Below, piece by piece: positions 24,901 to 34,700 of a stretch of 64,000 nt of DNA (positions within the stretch are counted from its first letter, which is position 1; every line of letters starts with the position of its first letter). The stretch is from DUQW01 sp050953825 (lineage in GTDB: Bacteria; Bacillota_I; Bacilli_A; Acholeplasmatales; Acholeplasmataceae). A model generated the notes under the pieces. That model was not told the origin of the DNA. It saw only the letters and a list, made by a program, of their open reading frames with translations, and did no database searches. The DNA lies in NCBI GenBank assembly GCA_050953825.1, contig JBMNNF010000010.1, positions 186,001-250,000 of the forward strand. Reading direction: 5' to 3'. The position numbers and the translations under genes were made by a program.

Positions 24901-25657
24901 TCCACTTTGGATGTATGTAGAAGTTGATGCGATGGGTAATGATATAGAAAACCGACAATTAACCGTCACTGAAGCGACTACCATTACCGATACTGTGGCA
25001 AAATGGAAGAATCTATTCGACCCAGAAGCGGTAGTTAATGTTAAATTCCAAGTCACAGCCCCAGCAGCAACACCAAAAGCTTATATTGTTGGTACGATGA
25101 ATAATTGGAATTTTAACAACCCAATTGAATTAACTTATAACAACACATCTGAAGTGTTTGAAACTACGTTGCCACTAGAAGTCGGTAAATTATATGAATA
25201 TAAGTATGTTTCAGGTCCACATACTGATTTCGTTGAAAAGGATGCGGACGGTGGAGAAATTTTAAACCGACAATTAACTCCAGAAGCGTCAACTACCATA
25301 AAAGAAGATACAGTTGCCAAATGGGCTAAGGTCTATAATCCTAACGGCGAAGAAATTAGTATTAAATTTGTTGTCGAAGTTCCAGATGTAACAACAGGAG
25401 ATGTTTATCTCATTGGTTCAATGGTTGATTGGAAATTAGAAGATGCCATTAAATTAACTAAGAATAGTGAAACTGGTAAATATGAAGGCAATGTTACCCT
25501 TAAAGTTGGCAACCTATACTATTACAAGTATTTGAATGGAACAACTTGGCAATATGTTGAACAAAATGGCAGCGGTGGCGACATTGAGAATCGATATTTA
25601 ATTCCAGCATCAGGTCAAGAAACTCAACCAGATACCGTTTTACAATTTGCAAGTTAA
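18911..25657 (+). CDS. Giant lipoprotein with about 18 starch-binding-like (CBM20-type) modules
   Basis: 2248 residues. The signal peptide ends in the lipobox LSAC (residues 21-24), so it is anchored to the membrane by lipid. Two Ig-like (Big_2-type) domains fill about 28-200. From residue 208 to the end run about 18 modules of 95-125 residues that end in variants of NDTVxxW. Eight are of a short type (VYIAGTMTNW...YEYKY), at positions 1, 3-6 and 16-18. Ten are of a longer type (YMIGVFPGL...HQWNNFTDTYKM...KYKYV), at positions 2 and 7-15. The pattern matches CBM20-like alpha-glucan binding folds. No catalytic domain is seen. Modules 7-9, 11 and 12 are nearly identical in DNA (unit about 357-363 bp). 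The IS has removed its promoter, cre and ribosome binding site, so current expression is doubtful. Confidence 0.85.
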   Translation: MKNIKNFLLMLLITLSLFVGLSACKKKVEISFDQESITIKEGFKQNVPLNLKGVSFDSADLKVESSDSDVFTVRIIDGFVEVNTLSEGSATLSVLYKGEVLATIVVNVTPQPVEPVQALSIETNSVSIEAGKTKNVEIILTNIEATDPNLKITTSNQAVATAVIQNDQLVITAVAEGTATITVKHGSLQDTVAVTVTAAEVVDPDTEVLVKFVVDVPVGTFGDVYVVTNLNNFNYEEGIKLTVNDQGKYVGEKSIEIGFELKYKYVNGKSSDNVEKDAEGQDIQARTVTVAKGMAIINDTVALWGGGTVTPEDVTISFVLTATDEVPANASVYMIGVFPGLEWPGEGVEPTLLTHQWNNFTDEYKMTKGNDGKYRLDITAPVDYELKYKYVYVLSDVKHWEKDRDTDDNNRHYLVSETSTQQDEVTEWIVPVPVVPVTVTFEVTVPVETTGDVYIAGEMTNWKDNAVKMTSAGDNKFTATFELNSGTNYEYKYTMGIPWTNAEANAEGGYRPNRKLEVTEETTKVTDTVLRWEGIAPGDPEDTVEVTFKVNVPQETVGSVVMMHNQNGWKAEGAYTLTVNDDNIHEIKVSLPVGTNFEYKYVLDFNWEKEEIQANGTKVENRTLVIAADHLLQEDTVARWKGIEAPGTETRLVKFQVTVPAETPSDASIYIAGTMTNWGTSPEKMTKVSNTLYQKELTLNIDEEYSYKYTLGLPWDGVEQQPDGSDLLDNRKLTVLADLSLVENTVYRWKGLEPTSPPATVLIKFQVTVPADTPADSGVYLAGTMTNWENNPVKLNKVSDTLYEKELTLNVGQAYHYKYSLGLPWAGVELKADGGNVDNRLYTVTVAVTVEDTVAKWTVPEEPEDITVTFNLTVPEAIPEGASIYMIGVFPGLTYAESPTEPTHQWNNFTDTYKMVKQADGTYKLDIVVAAEYGTTYEMKYKYMLVLADESKVWETRENDRTHTAAATASVDNSVTGWNFPVEPEDITVTFNLTVPEAIPEGASIYMIGVFPGLTFAEPPTEPTHQWNNFTDTYKMVKQADGTYKLDIVVAAEYGTTYEMKYKYMLVLADESKVWETRETNRTHTAAATASVDNSVTGWNFSVEPEDITVTFNLTVPEAIPEGASIYMIGVFPGLTFAEPPTEPTHQWNNFTDTYKMVKQADGTYKLDILVAAEYGTTYEMKYKYMLVLADESKVWETRETNRTHIAAATASVDNSVTGWNYPAEDITLNFILTVPETTPEDAVIYMIGVFPGLEPVDPPTEPTHQWNNYTDTYKMAKQANGTYKLDIVVAAEYGTNYELKYKYVYTTDGGETYIWEADRETEDHNRHYVAAASGDVNEEVTTWILPAEDITVTFNLTVPEAIPEGASIYMIGVFPGLTFAEPPTEPTHQWNNFTDTYKMAKQLDGKYKLDVVVAAEYGTNFEMKYKYVLVLADNSKIWETRETNRTHIAAATASVDNSVTGWNYPAEDITVTFNLTVPEAIPEGASIYMIGVFPGLTFAEPPTEPTHQWNNFTDTYKMVKQADDTYKLDIVVAAEYGTNFEMKYKYVLVLADNSKIWETRETNRNHIATATISIDDSVTGWEFPIVITFSASANIPEGALLYVIGEFPGLKPHPVDPDDPTAYYWNNYTDTYKMTKGADNKYTVSIIADKNFHMRYRYSYVHNGERIEEMTSENLLPLREHTVTATTTLNDTVTNWNVPEEVTITFNATLSAGIPGDAKVYVIGVFPGLEPADPPTAPTHQWNNFTNDYKMTKGDGNLYTLVKTMPIYPATGYTILYKYVYTVNDIDYYWETYDGNRHHHAVGNKTLNDTVTGWQEPPQKFDITFNVTVPEDLPADSQVYLIGVFPGLIHANPPTEPTHQWNNFTDDYKMIKGAGNTYSIVKSIPENYQVKYKYVLVYGTNKKAWEEGPDREHTVTKAETKNDTVNSFGNLGGLEVDLTFSITAPAGTNEIYISADFMGWGIYEEAKLTYNSVTEKFEGTFQFGVNSVIEYKYICGPLWMYVEVDAMGNDIENRQLTVTEATTITDTVAKWKNLFDPEAVVNVKFQVTAPAATPKAYIVGTMNNWNFNNPIELTYNNTSEVFETTLPLEVGKLYEYKYVSGPHTDFVEKDADGGEILNRQLTPEASTTIKEDTVAKWAKVYNPNGEEISIKFVVEVPDVTTGDVYLIGSMVDWKLEDAIKLTKNSETGKYEGNVTLKVGNLYYYKYLNGTTWQYVEQNGSGGDIENRYLIPASGQETQPDTVLQFAS
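21500..23664 (+). repeat. Tandem near-identical CBM module repeats within the lipoprotein gene
   Basis: Units begin at 21500, 21863, 22226, 22583, 22955 and 23312. The first two intervals are exactly 363 bp. Units 1-3, 5 and 6 are almost the same in DNA over long stretches; unit 4 is diverged. This points to recent unequal recombination and possible ongoing change in copy number. Confidence 0.9.
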
Positions 25658-25680
25658 TTAAAAGTTTAAGAGTCATGCAA

Positions 25681-25709
25681 AAGAGGATAAATTAAGTTTT
25701 ATCCTCTTA
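25681..25709 (+). other. Hairpin after the lipoprotein gene
   Basis: AAGAGGATAAA pairs with TTTTATCCTCTT. No clear T-run follows, so it may be an mRNA-stabilising or partial terminator element within an operon. Confidence 0.5.
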
Positions 25710-25734
25710 TGCGTGTTTTAAGGAGGTTCGTTAA

Positions 25735-27306
25735 TTGGCACCTTTCAATAAAATTACAATCAAAGATCGAATTAAAATTCCATTATTCATTTCGATTATT
25801 TCAATATTAGCGATTATATTGTTTGTTATTATCAGAATTGAAAATAATCAAATCAATCGAATTAAAATTGATGAAATAGTTGAATTTTATCAAGGCGACT
25901 CATTTAACAATGTCTCTAATGATATTACGTTAAAAGAAAAAGTTCACCATTTTAACATAAAATGGGAATCATTAAATGCGGTAATCCTTTCGGATTCCGG
26001 GAAAATTAATCCCCTCCCTTACGATGAGACAGTTGAAGTTACTGCCCTAGTAAAAGGGGTTTTTGTCCGTCGAAAGATTCCAATATATTTTAATATTAGT
26101 GGAAACAATATTAGTAATTGGATGAAAGTAACTTATCCGCAAAATATTAAAGGTTTTATTAACGGTGAGCCGATTGACAATGATAAATATTATCCAGTTG
26201 GGACGACAGTTGATTTTGTAGTTGATGAAGTTGAAGATAAAAATGCGGTCGTCTTTGTCAATGGTGAACCAGTTGATCTTGATGATAATCATTCATTCCA
26301 ATATCTTTTAGGTCAAAATATCGAAGTTACGATTCATTATCTCAACAAAGATAATATTATTGTTGTTTATAATCCGAATGGCGGGTTAGTTAACAACCAA
26401 AAAATATTAATCGATGTTATTAATCTAAATACAACTATTGAAGGTAGTTATCTTCCGGTTAAGGAAGGCTACCTCTTTAAGCATTGGTCTAGTGATGGCC
26501 GAAATCCATATGATTTTAACACTAAGATAACGAATAATTTATTCTTATATGCAGTCTATGAACCAGTCGTAAAAACTCATAAAATTACCTTTAATAAGCC
26601 AATTATGGTAACTAAAAATAATCAACCAATAGTTTCTAATACTAACATTGCTCCTGATGATAAATTAGAAGTATTAATTCCATATAACCAGGAGTTATAT
26701 CAAATTAGATTCTTAGTCAATAATCTTAAAACTGAGCTAGATTTAAGTGTTCCAAATCTTGGAATCTATCAAATTAACAATCCTAATTCTAATATTAATT
26801 TAGCCGTCGAATTCATTCCTAAGAAAGTAAATGTAACCTTTAATTTATTAGGTGGTACGATTAATAATTCAGAATTACTTAACCAAGAAATTAATGCTGG
26901 TACTAAATTAAACGCACCAAAACCGACGAAAAATGGATATATTTTCAAATATTGGTCGGTAACAGAAAATGGTACGACTCAATTTAATTTAGAATCACCA
27001 GTTTATCAAAATATAACTTTATATGCAATTTATGAACCGATACCTTATGTATTAAATACTAGTGACAATAACGGAGAAATTGTCTATAAAGTAAACGATG
27101 AAGTATTAATTAATAAAATCTTGAAATATCAAGATAAATTAACGATTGAACTTAATTTACAACCAAATCAAAGATTAATCGAAATTAAAGTATTAATGAA
27201 TGGGGTTGAAATAATCCTTCAACCAAATGATTTTATCGACAATAAATATGAAATTATTGTCAATGGCGATATCACGATTATTTCTAATATTGAAATAGAT
27301 AACTGA
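25735..27306 (+). CDS. Membrane-anchored protein with InlB-type repeats
   Basis: 523 residues, starting with TTG behind AAGGAGGT. One hydrophobic segment (residues about 16-35, PLFISIISILAIILFVI) acts as an uncleaved anchor; the rest should be outside the cell. Two InlB/Flg_new repeats are clear: one at about 205-275 (YNPNGG...KEGYLFKHWSSDG..YDFNT...LYAVYEP) and one at 366-435 (FNLLGG...KNGYIFKYW...LYAIYEP). The repeat-like segments between and after them are diverged. There are no carbohydrate-binding modules and no catalytic motif. It ends 12 nt before the next gene, so it belongs to one transcription unit with it. Likely a stalk or scaffold protein; the ligand is unknown. Confidence 0.75.
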   Translation: MAPFNKITIKDRIKIPLFISIISILAIILFVIIRIENNQINRIKIDEIVEFYQGDSFNNVSNDITLKEKVHHFNIKWESLNAVILSDSGKINPLPYDETVEVTALVKGVFVRRKIPIYFNISGNNISNWMKVTYPQNIKGFINGEPIDNDKYYPVGTTVDFVVDEVEDKNAVVFVNGEPVDLDDNHSFQYLLGQNIEVTIHYLNKDNIIVVYNPNGGLVNNQKILIDVINLNTTIEGSYLPVKEGYLFKHWSSDGRNPYDFNTKITNNLFLYAVYEPVVKTHKITFNKPIMVTKNNQPIVSNTNIAPDDKLEVLIPYNQELYQIRFLVNNLKTELDLSVPNLGIYQINNPNSNINLAVEFIPKKVNVTFNLLGGTINNSELLNQEINAGTKLNAPKPTKNGYIFKYWSVTENGTTQFNLESPVYQNITLYAIYEPIPYVLNTSDNNGEIVYKVNDEVLINKILKYQDKLTIELNLQPNQRLIEIKVLMNGVEIILQPNDFIDNKYEIIVNGDITIISNIEIDN

Positions 27307-27318
27307 AAGGAGTAAAAC

Positions 27319-30300
27319 ATGAGAAAAACTAATTACTTGAAGAAACTAATTTCTATCATTGGTATCATATCTTTAGTATTAGTTGGCTTATTGGCATCAA
27401 AAGTCAGGTTAAAAGCGGAAGAGCTAATAACGGTGACTTATGTTGTTAATGAGGAAGAAACTTTTACCACTCAAATCGCTCCGGGCACAAGTGCCGAAGA
27501 TTACGATTTGAGTATATACCAAGGTAGAAAACATGTAGGTTGGTATGAAAATGATCAATTGACAGTGCCACATCAATTTGGTCCATTATCTGCCAATAAG
27601 ACATTGTATGCGAAGTGGACACTCATCACTTACACATTTAATTTAAATGTTGAAGGTATGAGTAATCCAATTGTAGTTACGGGAACCGTAGAAGATTTAC
27701 TAACTAAACTAGAAACGGCCAAACCTCATCAAGAAGGGCATCTGTTTTCTGGTTGGCATTTGGAAAATACTTTAAAAAATAGAGTAACTAATGCCGATGA
27801 TTTATTACAAGCACTAAACAAAGCTGATAATAATCATGTAGTAGAACTTTATGGAAAGCACATTAAACAAAAATACTTAGCTATTTTTAACTTTAACGGC
27901 ATCATAAAATATGTTTGGGTCACATATGGTGAACCAGTTATTGCACCGGAAACACCAACTGTAGAAGGATTTGCCCTAGATAGTGAAAATCCTTTTTCGC
28001 CAGCATTACCAGAGGCAATGCCAGCTAGTCACCAAACATTTGTTGCCAACTATGTTGCTAGTCAAATCGCGATTACTTTTGTTAATGATAACGACGAAGA
28101 ATTAGTCGTAGTTTCAACTGATTATGGTAAAGTTCCACAATATGAAGAAATCCCAACATCAAGTTTGGCTACACTAGATGCCACTAAATATTATTATGTC
28201 TTTAAAGGATGGAATCAAACTTTAGTTCCAGCTAAAGAAGTCAAAACATATAAAGCGACTTACAATCAATATCCTTACCTTTATCAGTTAACTGTAGTAG
28301 TAGACGGGAAACCGACTCAATTATTAGATGTTCCTTATGGGACTAATTTATCAACCTTACTTGAAGATCCTCAAGCTCCTCAAGGTTATTTGTTTGATCG
28401 ATGGGACGGTATGCCTATTGATAATTTAATGCCAAATAGTGCTCTGACTCTAACAGCTGAATTTAAAACTGATGTAGATACCCAATATAGAGTAAGACAT
28501 ATGGCAGAAAATAAAGAAGATGAAAACTTATTTGATATTGAGTTATTTGATGATGAATTAAAAACTGGAGCTACTGGAGCCAATACTGCTGCAGTCGCTA
28601 AATTACATGATAACTATACCGCTATTGATCCGGTAAATGTTCCAATAGCGGCTGATGGTTCAACAGTAGTGATTATTAAATATCAAAGAAATAAATATAC
28701 AATTAGTTTCAATTTAGATGGTGGTGTTGAAACGATTGATGATCAGGGAGTCAAGTATCAACATCTAGTTGTAAAACCAACACCAAATCCAACCAAACCT
28801 GGTTATGATTTTGTTGAGTGGCAATTAAATGGTAATAAATATGTCTTTACTACCGAAGTCAGCAGTTCTTTTGAATTGACAGCAACTTGGACACCACAAG
28901 GTAACACACCGTATAAAGTTGAACACTATCAAGAAAAACTAGACGGTTCAGGCTATGAATTAGTTGATACTGATAACTTGCAAGGTGAAACCGGTAATTT
29001 AACTAGTGCTCAAGAAAAAGTATATGCTGGCTTTGTCAGTAAACCATTTAACCAAGTTACTATTGAACCAGCTGATACCGTAGTTAAAATTTACTATAAT
29101 CGAGTCAGTGTCCCAGTCCACTTTAATTTAAATGGTGGAGCCTTAGTTGGATTAGAACTAATTCAAGTTTATAAGTTCGGGGCAACTATCGTCGAACCGA
29201 CTGGTACACCAACTAAAGATAATTATACATTTGATAAGTGGGTATTAAGAGGCACAAATACCGCTTATAATTTTGCCAATGCCATCAATCAAGTTAATCC
29301 AATTTTAATTGATGCGTTATATGAAGTAACTACTAAATCACTAACTATTAGTGGTAGTGGTAGTGATCAAGTTATCGTATTTGTTAATGATTCAGTTACT
29401 CCTTATGATAAATTAACCGATACTGTTAACTATAACGATGTTCTAACAATCGCCTTAGAATATGATAGTACTTTATATGATGCCACTTTAAAGATTAATG
29501 AGACAACCATTACTGAAATTCAAACAGTATTTACTCATACTGTTTTAGCAGATACAACCATTGAATTTGATTTAGAACGCATCAAAGTAACCGTTACATT
29601 TGATACTAAAGGTGGGACTCCAATAATAGAACCAGAACCTATTGATAAAGGCATCTGTGTTGAAAGACCAATAGATAATCCAACTAAAGATCATCATACA
29701 TTTAGTCATTGGTCAGCAACTGAAAATGGTGTTGCATATGACTTTGCTAAGCCGGTTTTAGAGGATATGACATTATTTGCAGTTTATATAGTAGATAAAC
29801 ATAGTATTGTTTATAACGAAACGCAAAACACTGTTAGCATAACTCACAACAATAACAACGTTCCTAGTAGTTCGGTAGTTGATTATAATACATCAGTTAA
29901 GATTAAACCTAATACTTCGATAAACTATGAATTTATCAAGTTTGAAATTATTAATAACACTAATGATGAATTACTACAGACTGTATTACCTGCAGATTTA
30001 ATAAATGGTAGTTATGATTACACTGTAGTAAGCGATATCAAGATTTTAGTTTATTTTAAAGAAGTAGAAACACCAGTTAATTTAGTTGAGGTTCAGTTTG
30101 TCGTAACTGAAGTTCCAGAAGGAACAACTGATGTATATCTACTTGGCAATTTCCCACACAGTACACAAGGGTATTATTGGGAACCAACTAACGGTTATTT
30201 AATGGATAAGAATCATGATGGTACATATTCATATACATTACAATTACCAGAAAATCATGAGTTAGAATATAAGTTCCACAATGGAACTGAATTTGAAATT

Positions 30301-31692
30301 TATTCAGACCCAGACCATAACAATAATAGAAACTTTATTGTAGGTGCTGTTCCAATAACGGATGATAAAATTACAGCTTGGGATGTTCAAGGGCCACAAG
30401 ATGGAGATCCAGTAAATGTTCAATTTGTGGTAACTGAAGTTCCAGAAGGGACAACTAATGTATATTTATTAGGAAACTTCCCACATGAAACAGATGGATT
30501 CTATTGGGATCCAATCAATGGATACTTAATGAATAAAAATTATGATGGAACATACTCGATAATATTAGAATTACCACACGGACATAATTTAGAATATAAA
30601 TTCCATAATGGAACCGAATATGAAGATTATTCAAATAATAGATATTTCACAGTTGGAGAAGTTCCAGTGACAGATGATAAGATTACTGGTTGGGTTCCGG
30701 TGGTCGTAACTTATACTGTAGAATTTGTTGTAACACTGCCTGAAATGCCAAGTGGAGCCGTTCCATATGTAATTGGAGTATTCCCAGGATTAGAACCAGA
30801 ACTACCAGAAGGTAATACAACAGCTAATCAATGGCATAATTTTACTGATGATTACAAACTAGTATTAGATACTCAATCTGGCCGATATAAATTAACGATT
30901 ACTGATGTTCCAAATGATTATGAAATTAAGTACAAGATTATGTACAAATTAGAAACTGAAACAGTAATTGAAACTCATCAAGCCGCAAGAACCAATACCA
31001 TTACTGATGATATCATTATCACGATTACTGATGTTGCTTGGCCATTAAAAGATGGGGATCCAGTCCAAGTAACATTTACTGTTAATAATGCTCCTGGTGG
31101 CACATTAAAGGTAAATTTACTAGGCAATTTCCCGCATGACACTCCAAATTATTACTGGGCTCCTGAAAATGGAATGACAATGGATAAAAATGCTGACGGC
31201 ACTTTCACCAAAACCTTAACGCTTCCATATAATATGGACATTACCTATAAATTCCATAATGGTGATAAGTGGGAACAAGGTAGCGATAAATATTATAAAG
31301 TTGGTGTTGATACAGAACCAAATGTTAGTGTAACTCGTTGGGAAAATTCATCAACAATTACATTTAAGCTAGATACTACAGGAATCCCTGATGGTGCTAA
31401 AGTTTATATGATTGGAGTATTCCCAGGACTAGTCTGGCCTGGAGAAGGAATCGCTCCAACTGAACCATATCATCAATGGAACAACTTTACTGATGATTAT
31501 TTAATGGAAAAACAAGATAATAATTATGTTTTACAAGTTCTAGGTCCTAATGGGTACGAATTGAAATATAAGTATTACTACACAATAGATGATGGTTTAA
31601 CATATGTTGAACAAAATGAAGGAGAAAAACAGTTTACAATTAATAATGATTGGACTCACGAAGAAACGGGAATTACTTGGCCTGCTCCATAA
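27319..31692 (+). CDS. Secreted multidomain protein: InlB-type repeats plus five C-terminal CBMs
   Basis: 1457 residues with an N-terminal signal peptide (about residues 1-34, ending near RLKAEE). The first 900 residues hold about eight InlB/Flg_new-like repeats (for example FNLDGG...PTKPGYDFVEW). Among them are two MucBP-like segments (TQYRVRHMAENKE..., TPYKVEHYQEKLDGSGYEL). From about residue 925 to the end come five carbohydrate-binding modules starting near 925, 1033, 1132, 1250 and 1346. Three carry VYLLGNFPH-type motifs and two the YVIGVFPGL/HQWNNFTDDY type seen in the lipoprotein. No LPxTG, membrane anchor or lipobox is seen, so how it stays on the surface is unclear. Its N-terminus is closely related to that of the next gene. 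Confidence 0.82.
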   Translation: MRKTNYLKKLISIIGIISLVLVGLLASKVRLKAEELITVTYVVNEEETFTTQIAPGTSAEDYDLSIYQGRKHVGWYENDQLTVPHQFGPLSANKTLYAKWTLITYTFNLNVEGMSNPIVVTGTVEDLLTKLETAKPHQEGHLFSGWHLENTLKNRVTNADDLLQALNKADNNHVVELYGKHIKQKYLAIFNFNGIIKYVWVTYGEPVIAPETPTVEGFALDSENPFSPALPEAMPASHQTFVANYVASQIAITFVNDNDEELVVVSTDYGKVPQYEEIPTSSLATLDATKYYYVFKGWNQTLVPAKEVKTYKATYNQYPYLYQLTVVVDGKPTQLLDVPYGTNLSTLLEDPQAPQGYLFDRWDGMPIDNLMPNSALTLTAEFKTDVDTQYRVRHMAENKEDENLFDIELFDDELKTGATGANTAAVAKLHDNYTAIDPVNVPIAADGSTVVIIKYQRNKYTISFNLDGGVETIDDQGVKYQHLVVKPTPNPTKPGYDFVEWQLNGNKYVFTTEVSSSFELTATWTPQGNTPYKVEHYQEKLDGSGYELVDTDNLQGETGNLTSAQEKVYAGFVSKPFNQVTIEPADTVVKIYYNRVSVPVHFNLNGGALVGLELIQVYKFGATIVEPTGTPTKDNYTFDKWVLRGTNTAYNFANAINQVNPILIDALYEVTTKSLTISGSGSDQVIVFVNDSVTPYDKLTDTVNYNDVLTIALEYDSTLYDATLKINETTITEIQTVFTHTVLADTTIEFDLERIKVTVTFDTKGGTPIIEPEPIDKGICVERPIDNPTKDHHTFSHWSATENGVAYDFAKPVLEDMTLFAVYIVDKHSIVYNETQNTVSITHNNNNVPSSSVVDYNTSVKIKPNTSINYEFIKFEIINNTNDELLQTVLPADLINGSYDYTVVSDIKILVYFKEVETPVNLVEVQFVVTEVPEGTTDVYLLGNFPHSTQGYYWEPTNGYLMDKNHDGTYSYTLQLPENHELEYKFHNGTEFEIYSDPDHNNNRNFIVGAVPITDDKITAWDVQGPQDGDPVNVQFVVTEVPEGTTNVYLLGNFPHETDGFYWDPINGYLMNKNYDGTYSIILELPHGHNLEYKFHNGTEYEDYSNNRYFTVGEVPVTDDKITGWVPVVVTYTVEFVVTLPEMPSGAVPYVIGVFPGLEPELPEGNTTANQWHNFTDDYKLVLDTQSGRYKLTITDVPNDYEIKYKIMYKLETETVIETHQAARTNTITDDIIITITDVAWPLKDGDPVQVTFTVNNAPGGTLKVNLLGNFPHDTPNYYWAPENGMTMDKNADGTFTKTLTLPYNMDITYKFHNGDKWEQGSDKYYKVGVDTEPNVSVTRWENSSTITFKLDTTGIPDGAKVYMIGVFPGLVWPGEGIAPTEPYHQWNNFTDDYLMEKQDNNYVLQVLGPNGYELKYKYYYTIDDGLTYVEQNEGEKQFTINNDWTHEETGITWPAP

Positions 31693-31703
31693 AAAAAGCT
31701 ATA

Positions 31704-31733
31704 AACCTCCAAAGTTTAACGCTTTGAAGGTAT
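31704..31733 (+). other. Intergenic hairpin
   Basis: ACCTCCAAAG pairs with CTTTGAAGGT around a short loop, in the gap between the two paralogous genes. A-rich sequence instead of T follows, so strong termination is not expected. Confidence 0.45.
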
Positions 31734-31793
31734 TAAAATAAATTTTGAGAGAGTGTATTTAAAATTAATTAATAAATGAAAGGAGAAATATAA

Positions 31794-34700
31794 ATGCAGA
31801 AACCAAAATTTTTAAAACGATTGGTATATTTCCTTGGTATTCTATCGTTTGGTCTCATGATGCTATTTGTATCAAGTAATAAGGTATTTGCTCAGGGCGA
31901 AACTGTTACGGTTACTTATCATAATAGCGTTTCAGGAGATTTCACAGTTGAAATTGCTAAAGGCACTAGCGCCGATAATTTCGATTTAGGAATCTATCAA
32001 GGGCAAAAATTTGTAGGTTGGTATGAAGATGAAGCTTGTGAAACTACACCGCACTTGTTCGGAGCACTACAAGGAAATACTGACTTATATGCTAAATGGG
32101 AGTATATAACTTATACCCTTAAATTTGTGGTAGATGGAGGAACTGCCCCTGAAAATGTGAGAGGGACAGCCCAAGATTTGTTATCTAAACTTCCAGAAGC
32201 CGAATCTGTAACTGGTCATAACTTCTTTGGATGGTATATAAAATCATCTTTTGAAGATAGAGTAGATGATCAAAATGCACTATTAAGAGCTTTAAGAGGC
32301 GCTGTGGAAGTTGATGAAAGTTTAGAAGTAACTTTACATGGTCGACATGTAGTTCAAAAATATTTATCGATTTTCAACTTCAACGGTACTAATGTCTATG
32401 TTTGGACTGAATATGATAAGGAAATCGATGTTCCAAGTGAACCATCATCAATTCCAGGATTAGTTCAAGATCCAACAACTCCATTTGATAATCTGGTACC
32501 AGCAAAAATGCCAGCGCAAACTTTAAGATTTGTTGCTAACTACAATAAGGTAGATGTTACTGTAAACTTTGTTAATGATGATGCTGGTAATACATTGTTA
32601 CCAGGTGGCGAAGTAACAGTTCCATACGGTACAATTCCAACATATGAAGGAATTCCAGTTTCATCACTTGCTGAAACAGCTGATTATAAAAATAAATACC
32701 ATTTAGTATTTACTGGTTGGGATAAAGTAGTTGCACCAGCAACAGAAACGGTAACATATAAGGCACAATATTCACAATATCCATATATTTATCAATTAGT
32801 TCAAGTAATTGGTGATGATACTTATCGGGTTGACGTTCCTTATGGTACTGATTTATCAACAGTAGAACCAGTAGCTTTACCATCAGAAGAACATAACTTT
32901 GTTGAGTGGGTCGGAGTAGAAGCGGGAACATTAATGCCAGTTGGTGGACAAACCGTAACTGCAACTCTTTCTCTAAATCAATATACAGTTTCATTTGATG
33001 GAAATGGCGCTGATGGTGGCGACTCACTGGCCTCAATGACCAGAGATTACGGAACCGAAGTAACTCTTCCAGCTCCAACAAAAACTGGTCATACATTTAG
33101 TGGTTGGTATGATAACGATACTAAAAAGGATTCTCCATATACAATTACTAAAACCGTTCAATTAAAAGCTAAATGGACAGTTAAGCAGTATCAAATCACG
33201 TGGAATATTGAAGATGTTGTAGATCCGGTAGTTCAAGAATATGATTATAATGCGGCGGTTACTGCGCCAGCGGTAACACCTAAAGCGGGGTATACATTTG
33301 CGTGGGATAGAGAAGTTCCAACTAATATGCCTGACGAAAACTTGATAATTAACGGAACTTATACAGCTAACACAAATACACCTTATAAAGTAATTCACAG
33401 AGGTCAAAACTTAACAGATCCTGAAACTTACGATGTAGTTGTCTCACCAGATGAAAATAAGACTGGTACTACAGACACAAATACACAAGGCGAAGCTAAA
33501 ACACTTCAACATTTTACTGCTCAAGTATTCGAACAAGTAAATATTGATGGTGATGGCAATACAGTTTTAGAAATCAAATATACGAGAAAAAAATATGATG
33601 TTACATTTGATTTAGATGGAGGAACTGCTACTCCACCTATTCAAAATAAACAAGTCTATTATGAAGGAAAAGCTACTAAACCAAATGATCCAACTAAACA
33701 AGGTTATGAATTTGGCCAATGGCATTATTATGATAACGATACAAGTCAATGGGTTCAATATAATTTTGATAATCAAGTAACCAAAGATGTAGCGTTAAAA
33801 GCATTCTGGACTGCAGGCGATACGACATATACAATTGTTCACCGTACACAAAACGTAACCTTAGATGGTTATGATATAAATGAAACAATTTCAAATGTTC
33901 CTGGCACAACTGGTCACCAAACAACCGCAACTGCTAAATCAATTGCTCATTTTACCGCTAAAGAAATTACTCAACAAACAATTTTGGGTGATGGTTCAAC
34001 TACTGTATATGTTGATTATGATAGAGATGAATATACTGTAACATTTAATTCTAAAGGTGGAAGTGTAACACCAACGGCAATTAAACAAAAATATGGATTA
34101 CAAATAGCTAATGCACCAACAGATGTCATTACTAAAGCTGGTTATACATTCGGTGGATGGTCTACTACTGATGGTGGTTCTGTAATGTCTTGGCCATATA
34201 CTGTAGAAGGTGATGCAACTTTATATGCAGTTTGGACTGCAAACACTAATACTCCATATACTGTTAAACATATGGGTGAAAACTTAGATGGTACAGCATT
34301 TGATGTTACATTAAAAACTGAAACATTATATGGAACAACAGATACAAATACAACTGCAACAGTAGATTCTTTTAATCACTTTACAGCTCCAGAGTTAGTT
34401 ACTCAAGTAAATATTGATGGTGATGGTGAAGCAGTGGTTACTATTGAATATACTAGAGATAGTTATAATGTAACATTCAATCCAGATAACGGTGATGACT
34501 CTACTATTAAATCAGTGAAATATGAAGGAACAGTAACTGCAATTGCTGAACCAATTAAAACCGGATATACATTTAATGAGTGGCAGATCTATGACAATGA
34601 TTTAGAAGAATGGGTAAGTTACGCATTTTCTACACAAGTCACAGAAACAATCACACTTAAAGCTGCATGGAATCCAGTTAATGTAACTGTCACGTTTGAT

